Shown: positions 43,030 through 53,533 of the stretch, piece by piece
Position numbering within the stretch: the first letter of the stretch is position 1
How the letters are laid out: every line of letters begins with the position of its first letter
Origin: Lucinisca nassula
Lineage: Eukaryota > Mollusca > Bivalvia > Lucinida > Lucinidae
DNA length: 64,000 nucleotides
Assembly: GCA_963580285.1 (NCBI GenBank)
Contig: OY757015.1
Coordinates: 148,488,082-148,552,081, forward strand
Direction of reading: 5' to 3'
The notes under the pieces: model-generated
What the model saw: the letters and a program-made list of their open reading frames with translations, nothing else
What the model was told of the DNA's origin: nothing
Databases searched by the model: none
Position numbers and translations under genes: made by a program

Positions 43030-43274
43030 CTTTGACCCCTTTTTGTACCAAATGGAATTTTCCATCTCAAAGATAGCACGAGTCCATTTCAAGATTGCGG
43101 GGTGCCGGGCTGTTTTTTTTTTTTTTTTTTTTGTTCGGATCTATTTTGAGAGTGGTTGAACGTTTTGCAAATAGTGTGGGCCCTGGTCGGGCGTCGCGTT
43201 CTGTGACGTCTGGTCTGGGCCTGCACTGTCTGCCAGGGTACCCGCTTTGTTGTTTCCGGTACAAAAGGGGTTAA
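43030..43274. repeat. TTAA-type MITE family 2
   Basis: CCCCTTTTTGTACCAAATGG to CCGGTACAAAAGGGGTTAA, with centre GGGCGTCGCGTTCTGTGACG. It includes a T20 run at 43113-43132. The left TTAA is decayed. Confidence 0.6.
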
Positions 43275-43306
43275 AATATCTGTCCGTTTGTTATATATTT
43301 CATTGT

Positions 43307-43310
<4 letters not shown>

Positions 43311-43374
<64 letters not shown>
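43311..43374. repeat. (GA)n microsatellite
   Basis: About 32 GA repeats. Confidence 0.95.
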
Positions 43375-43376
<2 letters not shown>

Positions 43377-43427
43377 CCTGTAGAAATAATAAGTTGTAAA
43401 TACCACTTACATGTACCACTCAGAAGC

Positions 43428-43600
43428 CTCTGTGGTGTAGTGATTACGCTACTTGCCTTGTAAACAAGGGGTCGCAGGATCGATCCCGGGCTTCGCCAGA
43501 CTTTCGGATGAGTCTTTAAACCGAGGTCCCATCTCCGTATGACCTTAGTTGTTGTTGGGATGTAAAACTCAAACACTCATCCCCACTTACCACTCAGTAG
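43428..43600 (+). repeat. tRNA-derived SINE family 4
   Basis: The head has GTGGTGTAGTGATTACGCTA (A box) and GGATCGATCCCGG (B box), with a CCTTGTAAACAAGG anticodon-arm-like stem. The body ends GGATGTAAAACTCAAACACT, similar to the tails of the other SINEs. No acceptor pairing, so it is not a functional tRNA gene. Confidence 0.65.
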
Positions 43601-43894
43601 TAAATAATTTCCAATTATTTTCTTTGGTGTGGAGAGGACTCGCCTAAACATGTATCATGCTGCATAAGCTCGTGCGGAACATGCTTTACTATTTTCCACG
43701 TGCTTTTTACGCTTTTTACGCTTTTCTAGTATTATGAATGAACGGACAGTTCAACTAAGTACTGGAGTATTGGTATGGTTGTTCTCTGTTCACATAAGGT
43801 ATTAATTAATTAATTAATTTATTTTTTTTATTCATATATATTAAAAATAAATTTCTGTTTCGCTATGTGGTACAAATAAGAATTTTTTTTTTTT

Positions 43895-44235
43895 TTTTTT
43901 CATAGAAGTCGCCATTTTGTAGATATGAAAAACAACACACGGATGTATAGTTCGCCAACAAATAGCTGGCAGTGACGTAGCTGACTATTTGAGCTATTTT
44001 ACCGTTAGCCCCATAAGCTTTGCAGTGTTCAGAACAAAAACAAGTCGTGACGTCACTGTCAACTATTCCCTGACGGATAGTATTTTTGTAATGTTATCAT
44101 CGACAAAAGATTTCAGCACCTCTCCCTAAGGCAAATGATTGTTAGGATCTACAAGGATGCGAACGCGGTTGTGGATGCCCTTCAGAGCCGCCTCATTTGA
44201 GCGGTTCTTGCGGGTACCCACAACCTATGTTCACT
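43895..44235. repeat. MITE A1-related, decayed
   Basis: TCGCCATTTTGTAGATATGA and ACGGATGT at one side and a hairpin CAGAGCCGCCTCATTTGAGC near 44185; strongly diverged. 43600-43895 contains (TTAA)n and T runs only. Confidence 0.4.
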
Positions 44236-44433
44236 GAAGATTTATTGGCGATTAAAAGTGTAATTTTTGTGGCCTTAAAGGAATACATGAGAATACGTTT
44301 CAACGAACTGTGTTGCTATCCTGCATATCATTGTATGTTTGTTTATTGTATATATGCTCATGGGCCATATGGCTTATTGTATTAATAAATTATCAATATC
44401 AATTATGAGACTCACCTTTATGCAAAGAATAAC

Positions 44434-44640
44434 TTAGTCAGTGTAATCGTCCATTAGGTCGGTTTTCGTAAGCTTCTCGCGCAGTTTCGGCATCTCGTGG
44501 ACAGCGACCCAATAACCGGCCTCCATGTACTGAATCACAATATAGATCTCTTCGGAAAACGGCGAAGTTAAATATTTGCATTCAGTCGGTTGTGAAATTA
44601 TAGTAATGTAGGGCGTCAGTCTCATGTCAAATTGCACCAG
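44434..44640 (-). CDS. candidate terminal coding exon, 68 codons
   Basis: After acceptor TTGACTTGGTGTAG the minus strand is open in phase 0 for LVQFDMRLTPY... to a TAA at 44434-44436, ending KTDLMDDYTD. Only 18 nt later comes AAAG/GTGAGT, a strong donor (44415/44416), so a short 3' UTR intron is possible. Phase 0 entry matches the phase 0 exit of the coiled-coil exon 46664-46786, so these two may be the last coding exons of one gene. If so, 41184 and 40267 belong to a second gene. The domain is not recognised; aromatic-rich (EEIYIVIQYMEAGYWVAVHE). Confidence 0.45.
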   Translation of the reverse strand: MVQFDMRLTPYITIISQPTECKYLTSPFSEEIYIVIQYMEAGYWVAVHEMPKLREKLTKTDLMDDYTD

Positions 44641-45127
44641 CTACACCAAGTCAAATATGCAAAGCAAGCTTGCGGCGTCTTTATAAGTGTATAAAGCTAA
44701 ATGTCACTGCAAAGATGTGTTTATCTTAGAACGGTTGTTTCTTGATTTAAGTCAAGAGGGCGAAGATTTTAAATAAAGATTGACTTTTGCAAATATGCTT
44801 ATTAAATTCCCTTCGAAGAATTCACGAAAAAGAATTTCTATACGTCAGCATAAAAAATGTGTTGTGACTTTAAAGAGATACTGAATATTTAGACTGTCAG
44901 AGTGGATATATACTCGGTCAAAAAAGTTCCTATACCTAAAATTGCTTCTATTACCATAGGTACTACAAATGAAAAATACATAAAATTTGTTTTGTTTTGG
45001 TTAGAGGACTCATTTCTCCATGCATAAGCCCAAACTGTTTTTGTTTAAGTAAACTCCCCAGCCCCAGTTTTAAACACCCCAGAGGTCACTGTGACAATTT
45101 CGCAGATTAAAACCATTACGAACGCCA

Positions 45128-45465
45128 CCGGCCCCGATAGCTCAGTTGGTAGAGTGTCCGCTCCGGGGAACGGGAGGTCTGGGGTTCGATCCCGGGCCGC
45201 GACATACCAAAGTCGTTAAAAATGGTACTAGCTGCTCCTCGCTTGGCACTCAGGTTTACGGGGAAGAGCTAGGACTGGTCGATCCAGTGTCAGGATAATG
45301 TGACTGGGTGTGGTATCATGTAATGTGTCTGGGACATGATACTCTAGTGAGGCAGCACTATAAACGTGAGCATTGAGCTCCCTGTCGCAACCAGACACCG
45401 TCGTGATATGACTGAAAAAATTGTTGAAAGCGACGTTAAACCCGAATTCACACACACTCACACAC
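45128..45465 (+). repeat. tRNA-derived SINE family 1, complete
   Basis: The head GATAGCTCAGTTGGTAGAG (A box) and GGGTTCGATCCCGG (B box) is followed by the same body as 36310-36643 and a (CACA)n tail. Perfect 13 bp target duplications ATTACGAACGCCA flank it (45115-45127 and 45466-45478), so insertion was by retrotransposition and fairly recent. Confidence 0.9.
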
Positions 45466-45478
45466 ATTACGAACGCCA

Positions 45479-46663
45479 AGATTCAACGCCATTAAAAATT
45501 ACACTTAGCACAAGATTTCTAAAATCTGATACATGTAACCTTTCATTAGATACCCTGTGTGTCTATTCATAAAAGATTTGGAACTTAAGCGCCATTTGCT
45601 AAGAGAAACAGACGATCACGTATAGGCCTCCAATTCTTTGAAGGTGTGTGCAAAATCCGGTTTTAATTGAAACTCCATAGAAAATTGCAATTGGCAGTGC
45701 TACAAGCTACATGACTTTTCTACAACATTTTCCATCATTGTTAACAGCAATGGTGGCAACAAAGCGCTTTTTAAAAGAAATTGCAAAAATTGAATGACAG
45801 GAATAGAAATAACAACAGTTTGAAAATTGCTATATTTTAATTGAAAGGGAGATAATCTGAGAATTTCACAAATTAAAGCATTGATTGTAGTGCAATATCA
45901 TGAGATAATGTAAAGGTAAAGTGAGTTTCGATGTTCAATGGATATGATCTTTCATCGCAGACATAAAATGATCATCTGCGCATGCGCAATGTCAAATTCT
46001 TTGCAAAACCGTTCTAGGCACATATTGGAAGACAACTCTTGAGGAGAATAGTATTGGCAAATGCAATTTATGCATTTTGGAGCTAAACGTCCGGTTCTTA
46101 TGTTAACAGCCATCTTTAGCTAAATGGCTACCGGATAGCTACTAGAACTTACCCGGAACTTGGTATAATTACTTTTTTGACTGGGTATAATTACAAACGA
46201 AACGCTAAGTTAATATATAATGTTATTCTACATTACATTTAATAATGTTATTCTACATTACACTTAAAACACAAAATCATTTTCCCCTATACCTGCAATC
46301 CTATAAACCACCTTGTGTTTGGTACTCGTATGGAAAAACCGTCATTTGGGCCCCGTCAAGCGATTTTGGTACTTATCGCCTATGCGAGCAGCGAAGGTTC
46401 AGGCGAGCCTGCGCATCCGCGCAGTCTCACCAGAACCTTCGCTGCTCGCTCATACAGGCAGTGAATCAAGCGGAACCTTCAGACAGAAAGCCATATCCCT
46501 GGCCCCCTCTGAATGGCTGGGCATGCGCAGTTAAAATTTGTCATGACGGAATGCTCGAAGACACAAATTCGCTTGGCGGGGCTCATTTGTTAGTTTTGTG
46601 TTACTGGGATACTCTCGCGTGAAAGCTTCGTAGACCTTTTAAAATTGTTGTTGCTATTACTAC
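45479..46663. other. intronic or intergenic, one hairpin
   Basis: No gene is seen. The stretch 46381-46456 is a perfect foldback on GCGAGCAGCGAAGGTTC, and the overlapping frames (46245-46622) follow from it. Confidence 0.4.
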
Positions 46664-46786
46664 CTGTCGTAATTTCTTCACTTCTTTCTTGAGCCGACCG
46701 ATTTTCTTCTGAGCCTTGAACATTTCTGGTTTTGAGCTCTTTCCTTTAGGGTCTGCTAAAGACTTCTTATCAGACAAGCGGGGTTC
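46664..46786 (-). CDS. candidate coiled-coil exon, 41 codons
   Basis: Acceptor TATTTTTGTTGCAG and donor CGACAG/GTAGTA on the minus strand bound a 123 nt frame in phase 0 to 0. The peptide opens EPRLSDKKSLADPKGKSS, is lysine-rich, and ends in a heptad-like helix (KAQKKIGRLKKEVKKLRQ). In phase it can be followed by 44434-44640 or by 40267-40365. A nuclear or cytoskeletal coiled-coil protein is possible but not shown. Confidence 0.6.
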
Positions 46787-47129
46787 CTGCAACAAAAATA
46801 TACACATGAAGAAAAGTTAAGCACCCCCTTATATTTTGGTCCATTACTAATCAACGCGTATTCAATTTTATTTTTGCAGTTGGCAGGAATTGTAACAGAA
46901 TTTAAACTTGGATACACAGAGGCAATACTTGTCCACGGATATATAGTTGAGAGGATCATGCACCCCGTGGTTTTCGCTAAAAGCAGTATTCTTGTGCAAC
47001 ATTTTTGTATATACCGGTAAGTGACGCATATTTTGTATTTTTCAGTCAAAGCAATGACAATATGGCTGGAATACAATTATAGGAAGCACAAAAAATGACA
47101 AATTGCCAGGATGCACTCGTCGAGATTGT
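46787..47129. other. no gene seen
   Basis: Intron or intergenic DNA upstream of the exon above. Confidence 0.4.
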
Positions 47130-47890
47130 CTTTTAAAACGGTCGGGCGTCAACTTGGGTGCCACCACACTGTTGTCAGCAGGTTGATAAGGAATCATCGC
47201 CAAAGTCTGGTAGACCTCGCTACACGTCAGAACGAGAGGATCAAGCCCTGCTCTGGTTAGTCGACGACAACCCTTTTATACGAGTACCCATCTTAAGGCT
47301 CAATGGCTACCTAATCGACACCTGTCTCTAAAAACGCTTCGAAAGCGCTTAGGGAGCTGGACTAGCCCTAAGAAGAGTGATTAGGCACCCTCTGCTGACA
47401 GATGAGCATAAAAGTATGCACTTGCCGTGGTGTTTGGCGATTCGAGGTTGGAATTTGAGGACATGGCGGCGAAACCGCTAGTCGGATGAAAGCAGGTTTT
47501 TGCTACATGTTGCGGATTACTGAATGAGAGTGTGGCGACACAAACAAGACGACGGGCCCTTACGATGGGGGTTCTGTAATCATGTGGGGTTGTCTATCGC
47601 ATGACGACAAGATGGACTTGGTGACCATAAGGGCAGGCTTGTGCGTTGTATTCACGATGTCCTCGAGCCGGTAGTGGTTTCTCATTTTCAGAACCATCCA
47701 CTTGCCACTACGCCGGTGTACATGGGCGACAACGCTCGACCCCACAGCTCAAGGGCAGTGACGGCCTTTTTCCGGGATAACGCAATGGAGACTTTGAGTT
47801 CGCTGGGATGTGTGGCCGCAGTGGCTTCGGCGCCCGGTTTCGCGGGGTCGTTCTTCGATATGGAGGGATTGGGTGCGGCATGGATGTTGT
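47130..47890 (+). pseudogene. Tc1-like transposase remnant
   Basis: In shifting frames the plus strand shows Tc1-family landmarks: SVIMWGCLSHDDKMDLV, then HPLATTPVYMGDNARPHSSR. The second catalytic Asp lies in GDNARPH, and RAVTAFFRDN follows. Many stops and frameshifts occur (at least five), and the third acidic residue (SPDLNPIE region) is not recognisable. Similarity is lost about 100 bp before the PLE fragment beginning near 47905. Confidence 0.8.
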
Positions 47891-47904
47891 GCGGTTGGCC
47901 CGGT

Positions 47905-48575
47905 CGCGATTGACAACTTTGCTTCCCTCTTTAATTGCACGCCGGTGGGTCAGGCCTCAGATTCTATGACGGTTCCAACGTAAAGGCTTATTGAGAATTA
48001 GAGAGATCTAATTCAAGGTAATGTTGGTTGGTGCCTGATGCTCTGTCTCTGGTCGGGCCAATCGGAGTCTAACTGTTGGTTTCCTTTTGCTCCAGTATTT
48101 CAGCGGTTTCTTGCTGTCGAGTCCTCACCGTTGTTTCATCTCTGAGGTTGTTTGATTATTTGTGTTCACGGAGATGTTGCACTGATGAGTTAGGTGGTAT
48201 TCATGCGGACTGAACAAATTATTTATCTAAATCGTCACGGAAGTAAGGACGAGGATTGTGGCCACGTAAAATCGATTTAAGCCCCCCCCCCCCCAGTGGA
48301 ATTCGTTCCCGCTGACCGTTCCAAGGCGGTTTTTCTGTCTCGGTTTTATTTTGTTATGGTTTGTCTTTTGGTGTTTGTGTCGCTCATGTTATTTTATTTT
48401 GGCTAGCCTATTGGCCATTTTGTTGGAAAGTAACTTTTCTTTTGGCTTTACGCTGTTGGCGTTTCCATTAGGGTATGTTGTTTCATGTTTGTTTGTCTTT
48501 CCCATTGGTGTCTCTGTTGGGAGCTGTGGGTTGACTGCATCGATTACTGATTATTGCCTCCACTTCTTTTTTTGC
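47905..48575 (+). repeat. PLE family 1 3' end with last ~25 codons
   Basis: Starts with codons for NFASLFNCTPVGQASDSM and a stop, then the full 3' region through C run 48282-48293 to the CACTTCTTTTTTT end. Severely 5' truncated; it abuts the Tc1 remnant. Confidence 0.75.
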
Positions 48576-49920
48576 CCTGGCAAGCTAGAAATATGTTCTA
48601 GAAAGGGTTATCCTTTGTAAGCAAGGAATACACCACAGAATTTGACAATATGGAGAAGCTTTGATTTATATACACTGGAGCATATATGGGATATTCTTGA
48701 ACACCAACGGCAGAAAATGAACCCTGCTCCACAGACTTCGTCGAACTGGAAGTAGCTCTGCATCGTGAGTGGCGACAGCTGGTCATCATTCATCAAATTC
48801 GACTTCTGACCGGTCGGATGAAACGTAGGGTCGGGGCAGTTATCGTGGAGTGTTCACCCGATATTGAACACGTGTGGTACAAATTTTATCTAGCAACTCA
48901 AACTGACATTTTTATCAAGGAACTGTAACACAAAATGGACTGATTAATCTGCAGTCCATACTTAAACCGATGTCTGCTTAAGGGGAAAATGATACGTCTT
49001 TAATACGTAACATTTCTGGTATTAAAAATTCGAAGTGAAGGCAATTATCAAGAATCGATACAATTAACCCATCTTTCTCACCATTTCTATTAAATGTGTC
49101 ATCATCAGTAGTCGTCCATGGCTTATTTCTTGACTTTACGCTGGAACTCACTGTTGTATACATGTAGTAAACCCCATTTCCGCGACAATTGGCGTCGAAC
49201 GTGGTTTTGGAAACAGAGATTCTAATTCTTCTTGTGATTGTTATTTTCGTTCATATAAAACTGTGTATTGGATGTTGTATGATTTAAAACGTAGGTTATC
49301 AATGACAAGTCAGCAGCAGCAGAATTGGATTCTATGTGATGTTTACATAGATACGTGTGTATTCTGTCGCAACGTCAGTGATATATCTAATTCCAGGCCC
49401 CGGTCTTTTGCTGTCGTTCGTAGTCATCGATGGAAGATTTCGCCGGCTGACCATCTGCAGACTTCGTGACACAAACCTGCTCCACCGTTTGTTGAGATGT
49501 GAATCTGTGAAACATATACACTCTGTTTTGAAATTCTTCATATGTGTATGGTAATAGTCACCTTTCAAATTGTATGCATGCTTAACATTTCAAAACCAAA
49601 CGGAGGCTAAGTTGGCAAACAGTATTAGACAACTGAAGCTTACACTGCTACTGTTCCTTGTTTTGTACCAAATTGTACTTCTGATGGTAGAAATGTTTAG
49701 CCTTGTCTTTTCACCGAATTCCAAAAGATGTAGTGTTTGGGAAACTATGGATCATTAAAACAAGAAATAAGGGCCCCACTTTAAGGTTAATACATTATTT
49801 GTATTATTTTTGCAGCTAATTCTTAAAAAAGAAATAACAAAATGTCCTGTCTTTTGTTTTGTAGGGTAGATTAATTCGCATGATTCCAAACCAAATTTTA
49901 ATTGTTTATCACAGTGTTAC
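48576..49920. other. no gene seen
   Basis: Unassigned AT-rich DNA. A block near 48595-48650 (TTCTAGAAAGG, GCAAGGAATACACCACAGAA) also occurs at 51185-51228 beside a PLE fragment, so part is probably PLE-derived. Confidence 0.4.
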
Positions 49921-49924
49921 CGTA

Positions 49925-50010
49925 AATGATCCAAGGATGTCTCATACTTTATGAAATTGAACACACCGTTCTCATTGGATGTTGTTTTGAAAGGTATCAC
50001 ACTTTGAACA
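49925..50010 (-). pseudogene. duplicated coding-like fragment, copy 1
   Basis: The minus strand reads IPFKTTSNENGVFNFIKYET and then a stop after DHLR. It is ~85% similar at the DNA level to 50480-50565. The origin is unknown. Confidence 0.35.
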
Positions 50011-50134
50011 AACGTTTTACTATTTCAGATTCCTAATCAACCATTTGTTTATTCAAAGCTCTTCACAAAGGCTGACTACGATGGGTGGTGCAATATCAGG
50101 AAGAAGCTGAAACCAAACACTTTACCATCATTAT

Positions 50135-50480
50135 TTTACAAAATAGAAGTAAAGGCAGTGATCAGGAATCGATATAATTAATCCACAGCTCCCATCAGAG
50201 ACATCAAAGGGAAAGAAACACAAACATGAAACAACTGACCCTAATGGAAACATCAACAGCAAAAAGCCAAAAGGAGAGTTACTTTCCCACAAAATGGCCA
50301 ATTGGATATCCAAAACAAAATAATATAAGCGATACAAACACTCAAAGACAACCCATAACAAAAAATAAACCGTGACAGATGAACCGCCTTGGAACGGTCA
50401 GTGAAACGAATTCCACTGGGGGGGGGGGGAGGCTTAAATCGATTTTACGTGGCCACAATCCTTGCCCTTACTTCCGTAGT
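50135..50480 (-). repeat. PLE family 1 3' region
   Basis: Complete 3' region from the GGCCACGTAAAATCG block to the CACTGCCTTTACTTCTATTT end. It lies between the two copies of the duplicated coding-like fragment. Confidence 0.7.
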
Positions 50481-50690
50481 TGATCATCGGATGCCTCATA
50501 CTTTATGAAATTGAACACAACATCCTCATTGGATGGTGTTTTGAAAGGTATCCCACTTTGAACAAGTCTCAAGTTTGTCATGAAACCCCGAGTGATGCTC
50601 TCCAGCAAAGCCAACAAAGACATTTTACAAGTTTGTTGATATTCATTCTTTGTGAATAAGTTGTGGTTGGGTCAGGCAAAGTTAATGTGT
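50480..50690 (-). pseudogene. duplicated coding-like fragment, copy 2
   Basis: The minus strand is open for about 70 codons: NLFTKNEYQQTCKMSLLALL, then ESITRGFMTNLRLVQSGIPF, then KTPSNEDVVFNFIKYEASDD. It is cut off exactly where the PLE 3' region begins. The reading is protein-like, but I do not recognise it; it could be a host exon or another part of the PLE. Confidence 0.35.
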
Positions 50691-50889
50691 ATCTTGCGTC
50701 ACTTGGGCGTCAAGCTGATATTGGCTTACAGTTGGACAAGGCCTGCTGTCCTTGCAGCAGATAAGGGTGTATAGGAACGTTGTTATTTCTGCTGTTTCTA
50801 TTCCTCCAAGCATTTGTCTCTTCTCCTCTATCCATCACTTTCATCTCCTCCACTGATTCTTCTGTCTCTTTTCTCCCTTTCTCTTCGAA

Positions 50890-51235
50890 AAGGTTTCTCG
50901 TAGTTTATTACGAATATTGAAATCAGATACATGTCTAGACACTCGTGCAAACCGAATTAGTTGCAAAATATAAACACCCGTATGGTGTCGCACGAGGAAC
51001 ACCATCGGCCAAGAAAGGAAACTTTACAAGATCACAATCAAAATCATCTCGTTCATCATAAATTTTGCAAGAAACAAACTCATCTACGATAGATAAATGT
51101 AAATCCAAACACGGGGCTTCGGTATTAGAAGAAATTGCTTTATTTATCTGAAGTTCTGGAGGGTAAATTTCACGCATCAAATATATTCTAGAAAGGTTAT
51201 TCTTTGGAAGCAAGGAATACACCACAGAACTGGAA
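50890..51235 (-). pseudogene. PLE family 1 reverse transcriptase fragment
   Basis: The minus strand matches the region just after the YLDD motif of the 582-1424 copy: REIYPPELQINKAISSNTEA, DLHLSIVDEFVSCKIYDERD and VKFPFLADGVPRA. A frameshift follows near 50990. The hammerhead motif lies immediately upstream. Confidence 0.7.
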
Positions 51236-51258
51236 AAAATGAAGAGTGCATGTTTTCT

Positions 51259-51304
51259 GGGCCAGACTAGCTGGTTTCGGCCAATTAGGCCTCATCAATG
51301 ACCC
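51259..51304 (-). ncRNA. hammerhead ribozyme motif, C3-to-T variant
   Basis: Minus-strand order: helix I GGGTCA, core TTGATGA (consensus CTGATGA), helix II GGCC-TAATT-GGCC, GAAAC, 6 nt loop, GTC cleavage triplet, helix I TGGCCC. Helices I and II are fully paired with one G-U. The single core change C3 to U should weaken or abolish cleavage. Its position beside a Penelope-like RT fragment agrees with known hammerheads in these retroelements. Confidence 0.7.
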
Positions 51305-51436
51305 TCGAATATTTTCAAAATTCAACAATGGAATCAATGATCCCAAAGGACAAGAAAATATAAACTACACTATAATGTAGGGCAGGAAGACTTTTTACGG
51401 CCGCAACACATTCCCAGACATCAGCTTTGATGACGT

Positions 51437-51530
51437 TTAACCTTCAAAGTAGGTATCGTCAATATTTAATAATAGACGTCGAGCTAAAAGCTTCAACAAT
51501 TTCAAGTTGGTGATCAACGAAAGGGGACAC
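51437..51530 (-). pseudogene. PLE family 1 RT sliver joined to its own 3' region
   Basis: The minus strand encodes a broken version of DHQLEIVEAFSS and LLNIDDTYFEG around the lost YLDD motif. It follows directly after the 3' end of 51530-51955, a head-to-tail junction. Confidence 0.5.
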
Positions 51531-51955
51531 CATGAAAAATAGAAGTGAAGGCAATTATCAGACTTCGATACAATTAACCCACAGTTCCCATCAGAGACAC
51601 CTAAGAGAAATAAACACAAACATGAAACAATTAGACCCTAATGGAAACATTAACAGCGGAAAGCCAAAATGACAGTTACATTCCCACAAAATGGCCAACT
51701 AGCTATCCAAAATAAAATAATATAAGCGAAACACACACTCAAAGACAAGCCACGACAAGAATAAACCACGACAGAAGAACCGCCTTGGAACGGTCAATGA
51801 AACGAATTCTACCTGGGAGGGGGGGGGGGACTTAAACCGATTTTACGTGGCCACAATCCTCGCCCTTACTTCCGTCGCGATTTAAACAGAAACCTGTTCA
51901 GTCCGCATGAAGGCCTTCTAACGCATCAGTATGGTGCGGTATGAAGTCTCTTTCA
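51530..51955 (-). repeat. PLE family 1 3' region
   Basis: Full 3' region on the minus strand, from AGAAGGCCTTCATGCGGACT to GCCTTCACTTCTATTTTTCA, including the C/G run at 51822-51830. Confidence 0.7.
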
Positions 51956-52430
51956 CAACAAAACAAGAACAAATCGGCGGCAAGGGTTGCGCAATATGCA
52001 CCCATCTGAATTTAACTTAGTACATGTATCAAAACATATTTAAATATTGTCAAATGGGAGCTTCACACACTTTCTTACATATCCATAGAGTGTAGTTTTT
52101 ATGCTCTTCAGCAGTGCAAAAAAGGCATTTTTACATTGCTTGCAAGGTAGAAGGAATCTTCTCTGTGGAATGTCCATTCAATGAAATTATTAAGTTTTTC
52201 TTTTATAAGATTATGAGAAAGTGTAGTGTAAAGCGTGGCAAAAAAGGGTTAGTAGACAGACTAAAAGCACGAAAATACGGGACCCGTGAAGGGACATCCT
52301 TTTAATATGTAATGTGAACAAGATATTAAGTTGTGCGAACAAGATATTATCTTGTACGCACAAGATAATATGTTGTGCGCACAAGAGTGAGTGCGATTTA
52401 AGTCCCACCAACAGCTAAGGTCACACGGAG
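51956..52430. other. unassigned, with a CAAGATAATATnTTGTGCGC inverted repeat
   Basis: 52313-52390 is a set of alternating direct and inverted ACAAGATATTATCTTGT motifs. No gene is seen. Confidence 0.4.
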
Positions 52431-52434
52431 AAGA

Positions 52435-52849
52435 GACCTCGGTTTTAAAAAATAGAAGTAGAGGCAATAATCAGGAATCGATACAACTAACCCAAAGCTC
52501 CCATCAGAGACACAAAAGGGAAAGAAACAAAAACATGAAGCAACAGACCCCAAGGGAAACACCAACAACGGAAAGCCAAAAGGAATGATACTTTCCCACA
52601 AAATGGCCAAAAGGTTATCCAAAATAATATAAGCGACACATACACCCAAAGGCAAATCATAACAAAAATCAACCGCGACAGAAGAACCGCCTCGGAACGG
52701 TCAGCGGAAACGAATTCCACTGGGGGGGCTAAATCGATTTTACGTGGCCACAGTCCTCGCCCTTACTTCCGCCGCGATTAAGACATACAACCTGTTCAAT
52801 CCGCATGAAGTCTTATCCGGGACCTCGGTTTAAAAAATAGAAGTAGAGG
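52435..52849 (-). repeat. PLE family 1 3' region flanked by ~30 bp direct repeats
   Basis: The 3' region (minus) lies between two copies of GACCTCGGTTT...AAAAAATAGAAGTAGAGG (52435-52464 and 52821-52849). The copied segment includes the 3' terminus itself, so this is probably a partial tandem copy rather than a simple target duplication. Confidence 0.55.
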
Positions 52850-53043
52850 TGAAACTTATACTTGTTCAAGTTATGGGCTGCTTTTTTCTTCGTTTGAAAG
52901 TTGCATATTAATATAAAGGTCAACCCGCATTGTGGGTAACTAATGGCTGTACTGCCATCACGAAAACACGCCTATATAATTTTGACCCCCTTGAACCCCA
53001 CTTTTATATAGTAAAACTGGGGTTTACGGTGGGAAACCTTATT

Positions 53044-53292
<249 letters not shown>

Positions 53293-53496
53293 TATAGAAA
53301 ATCAACAAAGTCCGATATCGCCACACAATTTTGTATATTTTATACGCTTCTACCGGTTTCACTGTTCTAACAGATTTTCAAGAAGACGTTAAGTTATTGA
53401 CATAGCAACAATGCGTAACGACGTTACTTCCGGCGTTACTTCCGGCGTCAGTAACGTTACGTTCATAAACAATGATAAAAACGGTATTTTTACAAG
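53293..53496 (-). repeat. terminal direct repeat (pLTR), downstream copy
   Basis: Same 204 bp as 57122-57325. It includes the duplicated CGTTACTTCCGGCGTTACTT on the plus strand and a hammerhead-like fold at 53344-53389. Confidence 0.9.
53344..53389 (-). ncRNA. variant hammerhead-like fold in the pLTR
   Basis: Minus-strand order: helix I ACG-T-CTTC, core TTGAAAA, helix II hairpin CTGTTAGAACAG, GAAAC, CG loop, GTA triplet, helix I GAAG-CGT. It keeps U4, G5, A6, A9, GAAA and a UH cleavage site. Relative to CTGATGA, C3 is T and G8 is A, a covarying pair. The U-U step beside the core in helix II is non-ideal. The second copy is at 57173-57218. The fold is inferred by eye; activity is unproven. 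Confidence 0.5.
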
Positions 53497-53533
53497 GTCT
53501 GGTCAGTGAATACCCTGATGGCACGTGTCCGTA

